Origin: Buttiauxella sp. A111
Lineage (GTDB): Bacteria > Pseudomonadota > Gammaproteobacteria > Enterobacterales > Enterobacteriaceae
Direction of reading: 5' to 3'
Length of the DNA: 64,000 bases
Assembly (NCBI RefSeq): GCF_014189855.1
Contig: NZ_BJFN01000007.1
Location: 1-64,000 of the forward strand
Shown here in pieces: positions 56,158 through 64,000 of this stretch. The notes under the pieces are model-generated. The model saw only the letters and a list, made by a program, of their open reading frames with translations, ran no database searches and was not told the origin of the DNA. The position numbers and the translations under genes were made by a program. Numbering within the stretch: the stretch's first letter is position 1; every line of letters begins with the position of its first letter.

Positions 56158-58296
56158 ATGAAATCTTTGAAAATTGCCGCCAGCCACGATGTGGTTGCCA
56201 CACTAGAAACACATCGTGAAGTGGTTACGCTTGATAGCACTGACTTTACCGATATTGCCGCCGTTGTCCTTTCTGTGGCGGATAGCCGCAGCGGCATTCT
56301 GGCGTTACTTAAACGCACGGGCTTTTCGATTCCTGTTTTTTTAGTGACTGATAGCGGGTCAAGTGAGCAAGAAGGTATCACAGGGCTGATAACCGGTAAT
56401 GCGCAGGATTATCTGGAGCTTGAAACGGCGGCTTCTGGTTATGAAGAGGGTCTGCTGCCACCGTTCTTTGATACGCTGACGAAGTACGTGGCGATGGAAA
56501 ACAGCACCTTTGCCTGTCCAGGTCACCAGCACGGTGAGTTTTTCAAAAAGCACCCTGCAGGGCGCCAGTTTTATGATTTCTTTGGCGAGAATTTGTTTCG
56601 CGCGGATATGTGCAATGCGGACGTTAAACTCGGTGATTTGCTGATTCATGAAGGATCGGCCAAACATGCTCAGAAGTTTGCAGCCAAAGTCTTTAACGCC
56701 GATAAAACCTATTTCGTTTTAAATGGTACGTCGGCGGCGAACAAAGTCGTTACCAACGCGCTGCTGACCCGTGGTGACCTGGTGCTTTTCGACCGCAACA
56801 ATCATAAATCCAACCATCATGGCGCGTTGATTCAGGCTGGTGCGACGCCAGTTTATCTCGAGGCGGCTCGCAATCCGTTTGGTTTTATTGGCGGGATAGA
56901 TGCGCACTGTTTTAATGAAACGTATTTACGTGAATTGATTGCGGAAGTGGCACCTGAACGTGCGCAGGAAAAGCGTCCTTTCCGCCTTGCAATTATCCAG
57001 CTGGGTACTTACGACGGCACGATTTATAACGCACGTCAGGTGGTGGATAACATCGGCCATCTTTGCGATTACATCCTGTTTGATTCCGCATGGGTCGGTT
57101 ACGAGCAATTTATCCCGATGATGGCAGACTGCTCGCCGCTGCTATTGGATCTCAATGAGAACGATCCGGGTATTTTTGTCACGCAATCGGTGCATAAACA
57201 GCAGGCGGGTTTCTCACAGACTTCTCAGATCCACAAAAAAGATAACCACCTGCGTGGTCAGGCGCGTTTTTGCCCGCATAAGCGGCTGAACAATGCGTTT
57301 ATGCTGCATGCGTCCACCAGCCCGTTTTATCCGCTGTTTGCTGCGCTCGATGTGAACGCGAAAATTCACGAAGGGGAGAGCGGACGCCGTTTGTGGGCCG
57401 AATGCGTTGTGCAGGGGATTGAAGCTCGCAAAGCCATCATCAATCGTTGCACGATGATCAAACCGTTTATTCCGCCTCTGGTTGCGGGTAAGCCGTGGCA
57501 GGAGCATACAACCGATGTCATCGCGCAGGAACGCCGATTCTTTAGCTTTGAACCGGGCGAAAAATGGCATGGTTTTGAAGGTTATGAACCGGATGAATAC
57601 TTTGTTGATCCATGCAAACTGCTGCTGACCACCCCGGGCATTGATCCACAAACCGGGCAATACACGAAATTTGGTGTGCCTGCGGCGATCCTCGCAAACT
57701 ATCTGCGTGAGAACGGTATTGTGCCTGAGAAGTCGGATCTCAATTCGATCCTGTTCTTGCTCACTCCTGCGGAAAGTACTGAGAAAATGGCGCATCTGGT
57801 CGCGATGCTGGCGCAGTTTGAGCGGCATATCGAAGACGATGCGCCTTTGGCGGATGTACTGCCGACAATCTATCAGAAGTATTCACAGCGCTATCACGGC
57901 TACACGCTGCGTCAACTTTGCCAGGAAATGCACGATCTTTACGTCAGCTTTGCCGTGAAGGATCTGCAAAAAGCGATGTTCCGCAGCGCCAGCCTGCCTG
58001 CCGTTGCAATGAACCCACAGGATGCAAACAGTGAGTTTATTCGCGGTAACGTCGAGCTGGTGCGTTTGAGTGAGTCTGAAGGGCGTATTGCTGCTGAAGG
58101 CGCGTTGCCATACCCGCCAGGCGTGTTATGTGTGGTGCCGGGGGAAGTGTGGGGCAGCGCTGCGCTGCGTTATTTCCTGGCACTGGAAGAAGGTGTGAAT
58201 ATGCTGCCGGGATTCTCGCCGGAATTGCAGGGTGTTTATAGTGAAACGGATGCGGACGGGATTAAGCGACTGTACGGCTATATGATCCAAGCCTAA
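56158..58296 (+). CDS. speC: Constitutive (biosynthetic) ornithine decarboxylase SpeC
   Basis: SpeC decarboxylates ornithine to putrescine with pyridoxal phosphate. The 712-residue protein, close to E. coli SpeC (711), has an N-terminal wing domain, the PLP domain with Schiff-base Lys in TQSVHKQQAGFSQ and the DSAWVGYEQF segment, and a C-terminal domain with NSILFLLTPAES. It resembles SpeC more than the inducible SpeF. ATG 56158 is preferred over GTG 56152 two codons upstream. It is convergent with nupG. Confidence 0.96.
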   Translation: MKSLKIAASHDVVATLETHREVVTLDSTDFTDIAAVVLSVADSRSGILALLKRTGFSIPVFLVTDSGSSEQEGITGLITGNAQDYLELETAASGYEEGLLPPFFDTLTKYVAMENSTFACPGHQHGEFFKKHPAGRQFYDFFGENLFRADMCNADVKLGDLLIHEGSAKHAQKFAAKVFNADKTYFVLNGTSAANKVVTNALLTRGDLVLFDRNNHKSNHHGALIQAGATPVYLEAARNPFGFIGGIDAHCFNETYLRELIAEVAPERAQEKRPFRLAIIQLGTYDGTIYNARQVVDNIGHLCDYILFDSAWVGYEQFIPMMADCSPLLLDLNENDPGIFVTQSVHKQQAGFSQTSQIHKKDNHLRGQARFCPHKRLNNAFMLHASTSPFYPLFAALDVNAKIHEGESGRRLWAECVVQGIEARKAIINRCTMIKPFIPPLVAGKPWQEHTTDVIAQERRFFSFEPGEKWHGFEGYEPDEYFVDPCKLLLTTPGIDPQTGQYTKFGVPAAILANYLRENGIVPEKSDLNSILFLLTPAESTEKMAHLVAMLAQFERHIEDDAPLADVLPTIYQKYSQRYHGYTLRQLCQEMHDLYVSFAVKDLQKAMFRSASLPAVAMNPQDANSEFIRGNVELVRLSESEGRIAAEGALPYPPGVLCVVPGEVWGSAALRYFLALEEGVNMLPGFSPELQGVYSETDADGIKRLYGYMIQA

Positions 58297-58332
58297 AAAA
58301 ATGTTCCCCATGTCGGGTGACACGGGGAACAT
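58294..58332 (-). terminator. Rho-independent terminator of nupG
   Basis: ATGTTCCCCATGTC (58301-58314) and GACACGGGGAACAT form a long stem. On the minus strand it is followed by seven T residues (complement of 58294-58300), which overlap the speC stop codon region. It probably also serves speC in the other direction, though without a T run. Confidence 0.8.
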
Positions 58333-58338
58333 TATCTA

Positions 58339-59592
58339 TCAGGCCGCTGGCTGGGCTGCCGTTGGTGTTCTGACGTGTTTATATTTGAAGAGTGCGACAA
58401 AGGCGAAGGCCAGAACCAGTGAATAACCGGCGAAAATTAGCCATACGCTCTGCCAGTCGGTGATTCCCGCCGTAGTGAAGTTCTCCACCACTTTCCCGCT
58501 GACAATCCCACCCAGGATGCAACCAAACCCGTTGGTCATCATCAGGAACATGCCCTGAGCACTGGCACGAATCTCTGGTTTCACCTCTTGTTCCACGAAT
58601 ACAGAACCGGAGATGTTGAAGAAGTCGAAGGCACAACCGTAGACGATCATCGACAATACCAGCAGTACGGTGCCCATTGGTGTTGGGTCGCCAAAGGCAA
58701 ACAATCCAAAGCGTAGCATCCACGCAACGATACTGATAAGCATCACGTTTTTGATGCCGTAACGAATCAGGAAGAACGGAATCGTCAGGATAAATACGGT
58801 TTCAGAGATCTGCGAAATAGACATCAGCACTGACGCATGTTCGACAATAAAGCTGCTGGCGAACAATGGGTTCTGATCAAAGCTGTGAAGGAAGGTATTA
58901 CCAAACATATTGGTAATTTGCAGTTCTGCGCCTAACAGCATGGAAAAAATGAAGAAAATTGCCATGCGCTTGTTTTTGAAAAGTGCGAACGCATCCAGTC
59001 CTAACATTGAGCTCCAGCTCTGATTTTTTTGTGCATTGGCGACTGGAATATGTGGCAGTGTCAGGGTGAAAAGCGCTAACACGACTGACAGTGTTGCACC
59101 GATATAAAGCTGCATGTGGCTGAGTTCAAAGCCTGAGAAGCTTACGCCCCACATGGCGAAGATGAAGCCGATTGTTCCCCAAATACGAATTGGCGGGAAG
59201 TCGGTGACGATATTCATCCCTGCGGATTGCAGGCGATAGTAAGAAATCGTGTTAACCAGTCCAAGCGTTGGCATGTAGGCGAGCGAGTTCAGCAGGATCA
59301 CAATGAACATCGCACTTGGTGAGGTAACCTGGGCTGCGAAATACAATGTGATGGCGCCTACCAGATGACAGGCCGCGTAGAGCCAGCGCGCACTGATCCA
59401 TTTGTCCGCAATAATACCAAGCAGCGTTGGCATAAATACCGCAGCAATACCCAATGAACTGTATACCGCGCCGATGGCTGCACCATCGAACTTGAGGGTG
59501 ACGAACATATATGAGCCGAGCGTAGTCAGCCAGCTTCCCCACAAGCAGAACTGCAGAAACGAAAGTACTTTAAGCTGCAGCTTAAGGTTCAT
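58339..59592 (-). CDS. nupG: Nucleoside permease NupG
   Basis: NupG is an inner-membrane proton-driven importer of purine and pyrimidine nucleosides, of the NHS family in the MFS. The 417-residue protein (E. coli 418) has 12 predicted membrane segments; LQFCLWGSWLTTLG near the N-terminus and FPPIRIWGTIGFI are typical. ATG 59592 is chosen by homology; the frame is open 36 codons further but lacks a ribosome site. A DeoR-like operator and a second inverted repeat lie within 65 bases upstream. Confidence 0.96.
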   Translation of the reverse strand: MNLKLQLKVLSFLQFCLWGSWLTTLGSYMFVTLKFDGAAIGAVYSSLGIAAVFMPTLLGIIADKWISARWLYAACHLVGAITLYFAAQVTSPSAMFIVILLNSLAYMPTLGLVNTISYYRLQSAGMNIVTDFPPIRIWGTIGFIFAMWGVSFSGFELSHMQLYIGATLSVVLALFTLTLPHIPVANAQKNQSWSSMLGLDAFALFKNKRMAIFFIFSMLLGAELQITNMFGNTFLHSFDQNPLFASSFIVEHASVLMSISQISETVFILTIPFFLIRYGIKNVMLISIVAWMLRFGLFAFGDPTPMGTVLLVLSMIVYGCAFDFFNISGSVFVEQEVKPEIRASAQGMFLMMTNGFGCILGGIVSGKVVENFTTAGITDWQSVWLIFAGYSLVLAFAFVALFKYKHVRTPTAAQPAA

Positions 59593-59622
59593 GTAAATTA
59601 CCTCACAGGATTTAATATCGGA

Positions 59623-59638
59623 TGTTGCATTTCTAACA
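59623..59638 (-). promoter_or_regulatory. DeoR-like operator upstream of nupG
   Basis: TGTTGCATTTCTAACA matches the 16-bp DeoR palindrome TGTTAGAATTCTAACA at 13 positions. It lies 31-46 bases before the nupG ATG. E. coli nupG is repressed by DeoR and CytR. Confidence 0.6.
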
Positions 59639-59656
59639 TATCCCTTTCGATATGTT
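59635..59656 (-). promoter_or_regulatory. Inverted repeat in the nupG control region
   Basis: AACATATC and GATATGTT form perfect 8-bp arms around a six-base spacer, partly overlapping the DeoR-like site. It may be a second operator or part of a -10 region. Confidence 0.4.
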
Positions 59657-59844
59657 GTAATCGTAACATTAGCAGTGCTGCGGGGTAATTTTTGGTACAT
59701 TCAGCAAATAAATGAAAACATCTGCAGGTTACATTTGAAAATAGTGACCTGGGCTGCATTTTTGGGTGTTGAAACGTGGAAATCAGAAGGGAGTTGTATC
59801 TCCCGCCGTCAAAAAGAGTGGCAGGAGATACAACAAACTGAGTG

Positions 59845-60921
59845 TTAACGCCGACGATAGCTCTTCTGCGCGGTATTCACTTTGTACAGATAATGACGTG
59901 ATTCCGCTGAAGGATGGCGTGTTGTCAGTACCTGATACACATCACCTGGCGTCATGCTGTTGATAATACTGAAGGCGCGGTTCTTATCGTTGTTGAACAC
60001 ACGCAGCACACTGCCCGCACCACCGTTATACGCGGTGATCACTGCATAGCGGCGTGAGGTTGGGTTATCAATTCCGCCCAAATAACTCTCTTGCAAAATT
60101 GCCAGATAAGCCGTGCCGGTATCGATATTGCTTTCAGGATCAAACAAGAAGCTGCGGCTCGGTTTGCCCCATTTGCCTTGCGATTTAAAGACATCAACCC
60201 CTGCGCTGTGCTGTACAACCTGCATCAGACCCAGTGCATCAGCGTGGCTCACTGCATACGGGTTAAAGCTCGATTCGGTTTGCATGATAGCCAGAATCAG
60301 GGATTCATCGACACCATATTTCTTCGATGCTTTGCGCACCATGCCAAGGTATTTATGTGCACGTTTATCAAGGTGGTTGGGGACCAGATTGATGGTCACG
60401 CTATAAACAATTTTCAGCCCGGTGCTGCGGCTTTTCATGCGTGTTTGCAGCAGGTAATCAGCAAATTTTGACGCACGTCCTTCCCAGCGAATAGGCTGGC
60501 CGGTGTTATCCACAACCTGACCATACAGGAACGGTTCTTTGGAGATAACCACATCGTTGGCATCAGAATAAAGATCGATAGAGCCTGGATCGTCACCCAT
60601 CAGTAAGGTGTTGATAATAGCCTGACGCAAGTGCGCGGCAGGTTCAGTGCCGGCAATGGTTTCGATGGTAATCGTACCTTCGTCAAAGTTGATATGGCTA
60701 CGGGTCAGGTATTGGTCGGTATATTTTACGTAGTCTTTTGGACCCGCAATCAACACTTCCTTCATGCCCCAAATATTTTCGATGTTATGAGCAAATTGCC
60801 CCATCAAAATATCGAAACCATTGGTGTCCTTAACAAAAGCCTCGTTATAGGCATCGTCTTTTTTGCTCGAACATGAAATGAGCAGGGGGACAACCAGAGC
60901 TAGCGCGAGAAATTTTTTCAT
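59845..60921 (-). CDS. mltC: Membrane-bound lytic murein transglycosylase C
   Basis: MltC is an outer-membrane lipoprotein that cleaves peptidoglycan glycan strands, forming 1,6-anhydro-muropeptides. The 358-residue precursor (E. coli 359) has a lipobox, LLISC with Cys17, an N-terminal DUF3393 domain and a C-terminal SLT domain with catalytic Glu in [15 protein letters not shown], followed by DALGLMQV and [11 protein letters not shown]. It lies 60 bases past yggX, in the order mutY-yggX-mltC seen in E. coli. Confidence 0.96.
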   Translation of the reverse strand: MKKFLALALVVPLLISCSSKKDDAYNEAFVKDTNGFDILMGQFAHNIENIWGMKEVLIAGPKDYVKYTDQYLTRSHINFDEGTITIETIAGTEPAAHLRQAIINTLLMGDDPGSIDLYSDANDVVISKEPFLYGQVVDNTGQPIRWEGRASKFADYLLQTRMKSRSTGLKIVYSVTINLVPNHLDKRAHKYLGMVRKASKKYGVDESLILAIMQTESSFNPYAVSHADALGLMQVVQHSAGVDVFKSQGKWGKPSRSFLFDPESNIDTGTAYLAILQESYLGGIDNPTSRRYAVITAYNGGAGSVLRVFNNDKNRAFSIINSMTPGDVYQVLTTRHPSAESRHYLYKVNTAQKSYRRR

Positions 60922-60981
60922 CGTTCCGTGTATGAGTTGTGCTTGATGTGTTGTGCAAAAGGGCCGAAGGCCCCTGTATTT

Positions 60982-61254
60982 TTATTTTTCTGGTGGCGTG
61001 TAGCCTTCGATATGGACTTCTTTGCCTTCGAACAGGAAGTTGACCATTTCAGCTTCCAGCTCTTTACGGTGTTCAGGATTCATCATGCTCATTTTACGTT
61101 CGTTAATCAGCATGGTTTGTTTGGTTTGCCACAACGCCCACGCTTCTTTTGAGATCTCGTTATAAATACGTTTGCCCAGTTCGCCCGGATAAAGTTGGAA
61201 ATCCTGGCCTTCTGCGTCACGTTGCAGGTAAGTACAAAAAATAGTTCTGCTCAT
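60982..61254 (-). CDS. yggX: Iron-trafficking / oxidative-damage protection protein YggX
   Basis: YggX protects labile Fe-S clusters and is SoxRS-induced in E. coli. The 90-residue protein begins [20 protein letters not shown] with the reactive Cys7 of the family and ends [10 protein letters not shown]. The start at 61254 is two bases after the mutY stop on the minus strand, so they are coupled; a one-codon longer ATG at 61257 is also in frame. The gene pair mutY-yggX is conserved. Confidence 0.95.
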   Translation of the reverse strand: MSRTIFCTYLQRDAEGQDFQLYPGELGKRIYNEISKEAWALWQTKQTMLINERKMSMMNPEHRKELEAEMVNFLFEGKEVHIEGYTPPEK

Positions 61255-61256
61255 CA

Positions 61257-62342
61257 TTATTCCTCTTCAACGATGCGGGCGGGTTTTAGTACCACCGGAT
61301 CGGCGTGTAATTGCTGTAATAAACGCTCTACCGGAGCGGCCAGTCCTACGGACGGAGGCTGCGCTAAGTTATACCAGAGAGCGGTTCCTTCATCCATGCA
61401 CCCGCTAAACGAAAGCACCGGGAGCCACATTGGAACAATATCCAAATGGAAGTGGCTGAATGTATGGCGGAAGGCGGTTAATTGCGTGAGATTTTCCGCA
61501 GGGATTTGGCGTTGTGCTAGCCAGTCGCGTAACTCTGCTTCGGTTTCGAACTGTGGGAAGCAATACAAACCGCCCCAAAGACCAACAGCAGGGCGCTGGG
61601 ATAGCAAAATACTTTGCTGATGCTGCATCATCAGGAAATAGCCAGTACGCTCCGGTATTGTCACCTTCGGTTTTTTTCCTGGATAGTTCGCCCAGCTATT
61701 ATTGGCATACGCCAGACAAATATTATTCACCGGGCATAGTTCGCATTTGGGTTTCGAGCGGGTGCAAACCATCGCGCCCAAATCCATCATCGCCTGGTTA
61801 AATTGGCTAACACCTTGCGCTGGCGTGACTTGTTCAGCTATATCCCACAGCTTCTTCTCTACGTCTTTTTTACCCGGCCAGCCAGAGACTGCGTAACAAC
61901 GTGCGAGCACGCGTTTGACGTTGCCATCCAGAATAGGGAAATGTTTGCCGAGTGAAAGCGAAAGAATGGCACCCGCGGTAGAACGCCCAACACCGGGAAG
62001 TGCGGCCACTTCTTCAAAGGTTTCCGGGAATACGCCGTGGTGCTGGTTTGCCACCATTTGCGCAGCTTTGTGCAGGTTTCTGGCACGCGCGTAATAGCCA
62101 AGGCCGGTCCACAAATGCAGAACTTCATCCAGTGGAGCGTTGGCAAGATCGGTTACCATTGGGAAGCGATCCATAAAGCGCTCAAAGTAAGGAATGACGG
62201 TAGCAACTTGCGTTTGTTGCAACATCACCTCAGACAGCCATACTTTATAAGGCGTTTTTTCGAGTTGCCATGGCAGGGTTTTGCGCCCGTATTTTTGATA
62301 CCAGTCAAGAACCTGGTTGGCGAATTGCGGCGCTTGTATCAT
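61257..62342 (-). CDS. mutY: A/G-specific adenine DNA glycosylase MutY
   Basis: MutY removes adenine mispaired with 8-oxoguanine. The 361-residue protein has the catalytic Glu in [11 protein letters not shown], the helix-hairpin-helix [14 protein letters not shown] with its Asp in [10 protein letters not shown], the 4Fe-4S ligands in [17 protein letters not shown] (Cys spacing 6, 2 and 5), and a C-terminal NUDIX-like domain that reads 8-oxoG. E. coli MutY is 350 residues. ATG 62342 is set by homology; an in-frame extension to 62474 would collide with trmB, which is divergent. Confidence 0.97.
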   Translation of the reverse strand: MIQAPQFANQVLDWYQKYGRKTLPWQLEKTPYKVWLSEVMLQQTQVATVIPYFERFMDRFPMVTDLANAPLDEVLHLWTGLGYYARARNLHKAAQMVANQHHGVFPETFEEVAALPGVGRSTAGAILSLSLGKHFPILDGNVKRVLARCYAVSGWPGKKDVEKKLWDIAEQVTPAQGVSQFNQAMMDLGAMVCTRSKPKCELCPVNNICLAYANNSWANYPGKKPKVTIPERTGYFLMMQHQQSILLSQRPAVGLWGGLYCFPQFETEAELRDWLAQRQIPAENLTQLTAFRHTFSHFHLDIVPMWLPVLSFSGCMDEGTALWYNLAQPPSVGLAAPVERLLQQLHADPVVLKPARIVEEE

Positions 62343-62494
62343 TGTTGCCCAGCATCCGATAAATGTGTGATTTAGGGGGCTGATTCCAGCACAGACGGCT
62401 CCGTGCTGTAAACCGGAACTTTCTGGTGCTTGCTTCTCATCATTAACTTTGGATAATGCCCGTTTCCCGAACACTAACTCAAAGCCTGAACACC

Positions 62495-63214
62495 ATGAAA
62501 AATGACGTCATCTCACCGGAATTTAATGAAGAAGGCCGCGCAATGCGCCGGATTCGTAGTTTTGTGCGCCGCCAGGGCCGCCTGACTAAAGGTCAAGAGT
62601 TCGCACTGGAAAACTATTGGCCGGTGATGGGCGTTGAATATGAAACCGCACCTGTTGATTTTGCAGCACTATTTGGTCGCGAAGCGCCAGTAACGCTGGA
62701 AATTGGTTTTGGCATGGGGACGTCGCTTGTCGCAATGGCACAGGCAAATCCACAGCAGAATTTTTTGGGTATTGAAGTACACTCGCCAGGTGTCGGGGCT
62801 TGTCTCGCGACAGCCCATGAAGAAGGCGTTGAGAACCTGCGTGTGATGTGTCACGACGCAGTAGAAGTGTTGCAAAAAATGATTCCTGACAATTCTTTAT
62901 CTATGGTTCAGCTCTTTTTCCCTGATCCATGGCACAAAGCACGTCATAATAAACGCCGTATCGTTCAAGTGCCGTTTGCCGAGTTGGTGAAAAGCAAATT
63001 GAAACTGGGTGGTGTGTTCCATATGGCAACCGACTGGGAACCTTATGCGGAACACATGCTCGAAGTGATGTCCTCTATCGACGGTTATCAAAACCTGTCG
63101 CAGAGTAACGACTACGTACCGCGCCCGGATTCACGTCCGGTGACCAAATTTGAACAACGTGGCCATCGTCTTGGTCACGGCGTATGGGACTTAATGTTCG
63201 AGAGGATAAAGTAA
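62495..63214 (+). CDS. trmB: tRNA (guanine-N7-)-methyltransferase TrmB
   Basis: TrmB methylates guanine 46 at N7 in the tRNA variable loop, using S-adenosylmethionine. The 239-residue protein, the E. coli length, has the SAM motif [14 protein letters not shown] (about residue 71), [14 protein letters not shown], the catalytic and tRNA-binding [15 protein letters not shown] and the closing [16 protein letters not shown]. The start at 62495 is chosen by homology over 62456. The stop overlaps the yggL start (TAATG). Confidence 0.97.
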   Translation: MKNDVISPEFNEEGRAMRRIRSFVRRQGRLTKGQEFALENYWPVMGVEYETAPVDFAALFGREAPVTLEIGFGMGTSLVAMAQANPQQNFLGIEVHSPGVGACLATAHEEGVENLRVMCHDAVEVLQKMIPDNSLSMVQLFFPDPWHKARHNKRRIVQVPFAELVKSKLKLGGVFHMATDWEPYAEHMLEVMSSIDGYQNLSQSNDYVPRPDSRPVTKFEQRGHRLGHGVWDLMFERIK

Positions 63215-63540
63215 TGGCAAAAAATCGTAGCCGTCGTTTGCGTAAGAAAATGCACATCGACGAATTCCAGGAGTTGGGGTTCTCTGTTGCATGGCGTTTC
63301 CCGGAAGGCACCTCCGAAGAACAAATTGATAAAATCGTTGATGCATTTATTGACGATGTTATCGATAAAAATGGTCTGGCTTTTGATGGCGGCGGCCACC
63401 TCTCCTGGGAAGGCTTAATTTGTCTGCAGGAAATCGGTAAATGCACCGAGGAGCATCAGGCTCTGGTGCGCAAATGGCTCGAAGAACACAAAGCTGAAGA
63501 CATTCGCACCAGCGATCTGTTTGATGTTTGGTGGGATTGA
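63214..63540 (+). CDS. yggL: DUF469 protein YggL
   Basis: A 108-residue protein starting [20 protein letters not shown], as E. coli YggL, with a basic N-terminus and an acidic C-terminal half (EEHQALVRKWLEEHKAEDIR). It has been linked with ribosome assembly in E. coli (50S association), but its function is not settled. ATG 63214 overlaps the trmB stop by one base; upstream in-frame start 63184 is inside trmB. Confidence 0.94.
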   Translation: MAKNRSRRLRKKMHIDEFQELGFSVAWRFPEGTSEEQIDKIVDAFIDDVIDKNGLAFDGGGHLSWEGLICLQEIGKCTEEHQALVRKWLEEHKAEDIRTSDLFDVWWD

Positions 63541-63557
63541 TATTTGCAGCATAAACA

Positions 63558-63582
63558 GGTCGGTGAAAACCGGCCTTTTTTT
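63558..63582 (+). terminator. Rho-independent terminator after yggL
   Basis: GGTCGGT-GAAA-ACCGGCC makes a 7-bp stem with one G-U pair and a GNRA-like loop, followed by TTTTTTT. Confidence 0.8.
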
Positions 63583-63594
63583 ATAGGAATGAAT

Positions 63595-64000
63595 ATGATT
63601 CGTAAGGCTCTGATGGGCGTCCTGCTGCTTACTGCGATGCAGGCGCAAGCCGACTATAAGTGCAGCGTCACGCCTCGCGATGACGTCGTGATCAGCCCGC
63701 AATCTGTTCAGGTTGTGGGTGAGAATGGCAATCTGGTTATTGCCCCGGATGGCAGCCTGCAATTTAACGGCAAGCCACATACTTTAAACGCAACGCAGCG
63801 CCAGTTGGCGGTGAGTTACCAGCAAGCGTTGCGCACTGACCTGCCGTGGATCAACAACGGTGCGCTGACTCGCGTGGAAAAAGGCCGTATTGCGCTGGAT
63901 AAAATCATCGCTCAGGAAGTCGGTGAGAGCAGCAATATGCGTGGCCGTCTGACTAAACTCGACGCGCAGCTTAAAGAGCAAATGAGCCGCATTATTGAAA
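63595..64000 (+). CDS. yggN: DUF2884 periplasmic protein YggN (5' part)
   Basis: The window ends within this gene after 135 codons. The protein begins MIRKALMGVLLLTAMQAQA, a signal peptide cleaved before DYKCSVTPRDDV, and continues as E. coli YggN (about 239 residues): NLVITP-like NLVIAPDG, ALDKIIAQEVGESSNMRG and LTKLDAQLKEQMSRII. Function is unknown. I chose ATG 63595 because AGGA lies at the right distance; another in-frame ATG at 63589 abuts the ribosome site. Confidence 0.92.
   Translation, partial: MIRKALMGVLLLTAMQAQADYKCSVTPRDDVVISPQSVQVVGENGNLVIAPDGSLQFNGKPHTLNATQRQLAVSYQQALRTDLPWINNGALTRVEKGRIALDKIIAQEVGESSNMRGRLTKLDAQLKEQMSRIIE

Noticed and set aside
63184..63213. Extended YggL start at 63184
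   Set aside because: It lies inside trmB and adds residues not found in the family; the coupled start at 63214 is preferred.

Overview
The window is a chromosomal segment of a member of the Enterobacteriaceae. Gene order from ubiK through ribB, tolC, parE, qseBC, parC, ygiQ, yqhD and exbBD, and then speC, nupG, mltC, mutY, trmB and yggN, follows the E. coli backbone, and most proteins closely resemble their E. coli counterparts. ERIC repeats and REP-like palindromes are present. The penicillin G acylase gene and the inserted loci exclude E. coli K-12 and suggest a genus such as Kluyvera or Buttiauxella; the genus cannot be fixed by reading alone.

Layout: 1-126 is the end of an IS4-type insertion sequence. 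147-11700 carries ubiK, an FMN riboswitch with ribB, zupT, ygiD, the tolC-ygiB-ygiC operon and the nudF-yqiB-cpdA-yqiA-parE series. 11842-14439 is a reduced sialic-acid locus (nanE remnant, nanK, nanQ) followed by an RpiR-type regulator. 14460-19845 holds a 1420-residue autotransporter and a LysR regulator. 20093-38051 is backbone (ygiN, mdaB, qseBC/ygiW, parC, plsC, ftsP, ygiQ, dkgA, yqhD/yqhC, yghB, metC, exbBD); metC is broken by a nonsense codon at Trp340. 38113-44955 is accessory: three unrecognised genes, a NlpC/P60 peptidase, an HdeD-like membrane protein with a probable permuted papain-fold domain, penicillin G acylase (pac) and a YeaR-like protein.

The most interesting block is 45012-55721, a 10.6 kb genomic island at tRNA-Phe. 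The intact tRNA lies at its right edge and an interrupted copy of the tRNA 3' part at its left edge; no integrase is visible. The cargo is a ROK repressor divergent from a ROK kinase, a GmhA-type SIS isomerase that keeps the catalytic Glu and His, an AlsB/AlsA/AlsC-like sugar ABC transporter, a TktA-like transketolase and a transaldolase. A CRP site and a 27-bp palindrome at a well-formed promoter precede the kinase. I infer a catabolic system for an imported sugar, plausibly a heptose: uptake, phosphorylation, isomerisation to sedoheptulose 7-phosphate, then entry into the pentose phosphate pathway by transaldolase and transketolase.

The right end (55722-64000) returns to backbone: speC with a long structured leader, nupG with a DeoR-like operator, mltC, yggX, mutY, trmB, yggL and the 5' part of yggN.
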